This document shows, in pieces, positions 63,906 to 64,000 of a DNA stretch of 64,000 nt. The stretch spans positions 1 to 64,000 of the forward strand of contig JAIBJM010000007.1 of assembly GCA_020029535.1 (NCBI GenBank). Direction: 5' to 3'. Origin of the DNA: Gammaproteobacteria bacterium. Lineage in GTDB: Bacteria > Pseudomonadota > Gammaproteobacteria > Steroidobacterales > Steroidobacteraceae. The notes beneath the pieces were generated by a model that was given only the letters and a program-made list of their open reading frames with translations, was not told the origin of the DNA and did no database searches. Position numbers and translations under genes: made by a program. Each line of letters opens with the position of its first letter. Position 1 is the stretch's first letter.

Positions 63906-64000
63906 ATGGGGCGTGCGCGCCGGGTTGCCAAATTGGAAGCTTGGGTGGTGGAGCAACTGCCAGATGTCGAGTCGATCGCTGATCGCATAGTCGTTCTGCG
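63906..64000 (+). CDS. partial ORF at the window edge
   Basis: ATG 63906 opens at least 31 codons, reading GRARRVAKLEAWVVEQLPDV, divergent from hsdM. It runs off the window; no family can be named. Confidence 0.25.
   Translation, partial: MGRARRVAKLEAWVVEQLPDVESIADRIVVL

Overview
The window reads as chromosome of a high-GC gammaproteobacterium, probably in the Xanthomonadales/Nevskiales/Steroidobacteraceae neighbourhood. This rests on gene order and protein character: rsmG-parA-parB-atpIBEFHAGDC-glmU-glmS, the yibN-grxC-secB-gpsA block with envC and ctp beside it, tatABC next to dtd, and a peptide-scavenging set of POT carrier, M2 dipeptidase and OPT carrier. No rRNA, tRNA, CRISPR array, oriC or canonical parS site was seen.

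Layout. 0-1.8 kb: IS3 transposase fragment and small membrane proteins. 1.8-9.3 kb: a pseudo-receiver/Ser-Thr kinase fusion with a CheA-like ATPase, a glycosyltransferase, then a minus-strand run of WD40 protein, CobW GTPase, a small protein, an S2P-like protease and a methyltransferase remnant. 9.3-10.7 kb: rimO. 10.7-13.8 kb: an accessory patch with integron attC-like sites but no integrase (CALIN-type), carrying a DUF6174 protein, a HigA-like antitoxin whose toxin is cut by an IS110/IS1111 insertion, and a DUF1330 protein. 13.8-15.3 kb: vapBC, a VOC protein and an EF-hand protein. 15.3-15.6 kb: a candidate small RNA with C-rich loops. 15.6-28.8 kb: one long minus-strand housekeeping block (rsmG, parAB, ATP synthase, glmU, glmS) broken only by a small plus-strand antitoxin-like gene. 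28.7-40.4 kb: acuI-like reductase, a degenerate S9 protein, cytochrome c4, dtd, tatABC, then the peptide transport and cleavage genes. 40.5-44 kb: small ORFs, a DUF433/PIN-like toxin-antitoxin pair with a frameshifted toxin, and a lipoprotein. 44-52.6 kb: envelope genes and the secB block. 52.6-55.7 kb: accessory genes, including a second vapBC with a clear operator pair. 55.8-59.6 kb: trmL, dihydroorotate dehydrogenase, PspC, an EAL protein and a NYN-LOTUS protein. 59.6-64 kb: a broken type I restriction locus with two ORF6N fossils, an hsdR 3' fragment, a MazG-like hydrolase plus nuclease-helicase (DUF2075) module, and a shortened hsdM.

How the parts fit. The core sets cover ATP synthesis, chromosome partition, amino-sugar supply for the wall, Tat and Sec export, and septal wall hydrolysis. 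Accessory DNA sits in three patches (10.7-14.4, 40.5-42.3 plus 52.6-55.7, and 59.6-64 kb) and is rich in toxin-antitoxin and defence genes, many visibly broken. The most unusual locus is the last: a compact mazG/nuclease-helicase operon lies between the 5' piece of hsdM and the 3' piece of hsdR, its first start codon overlaps the stop of the shortened hsdM, and its last ORF appears to be a fusion of an unrelated N-terminus to the HsdR C-terminal domain. Other leads are the IS1111-type element next to an attC with a candidate guide RNA, and the C-rich-loop RNA beside glmS.
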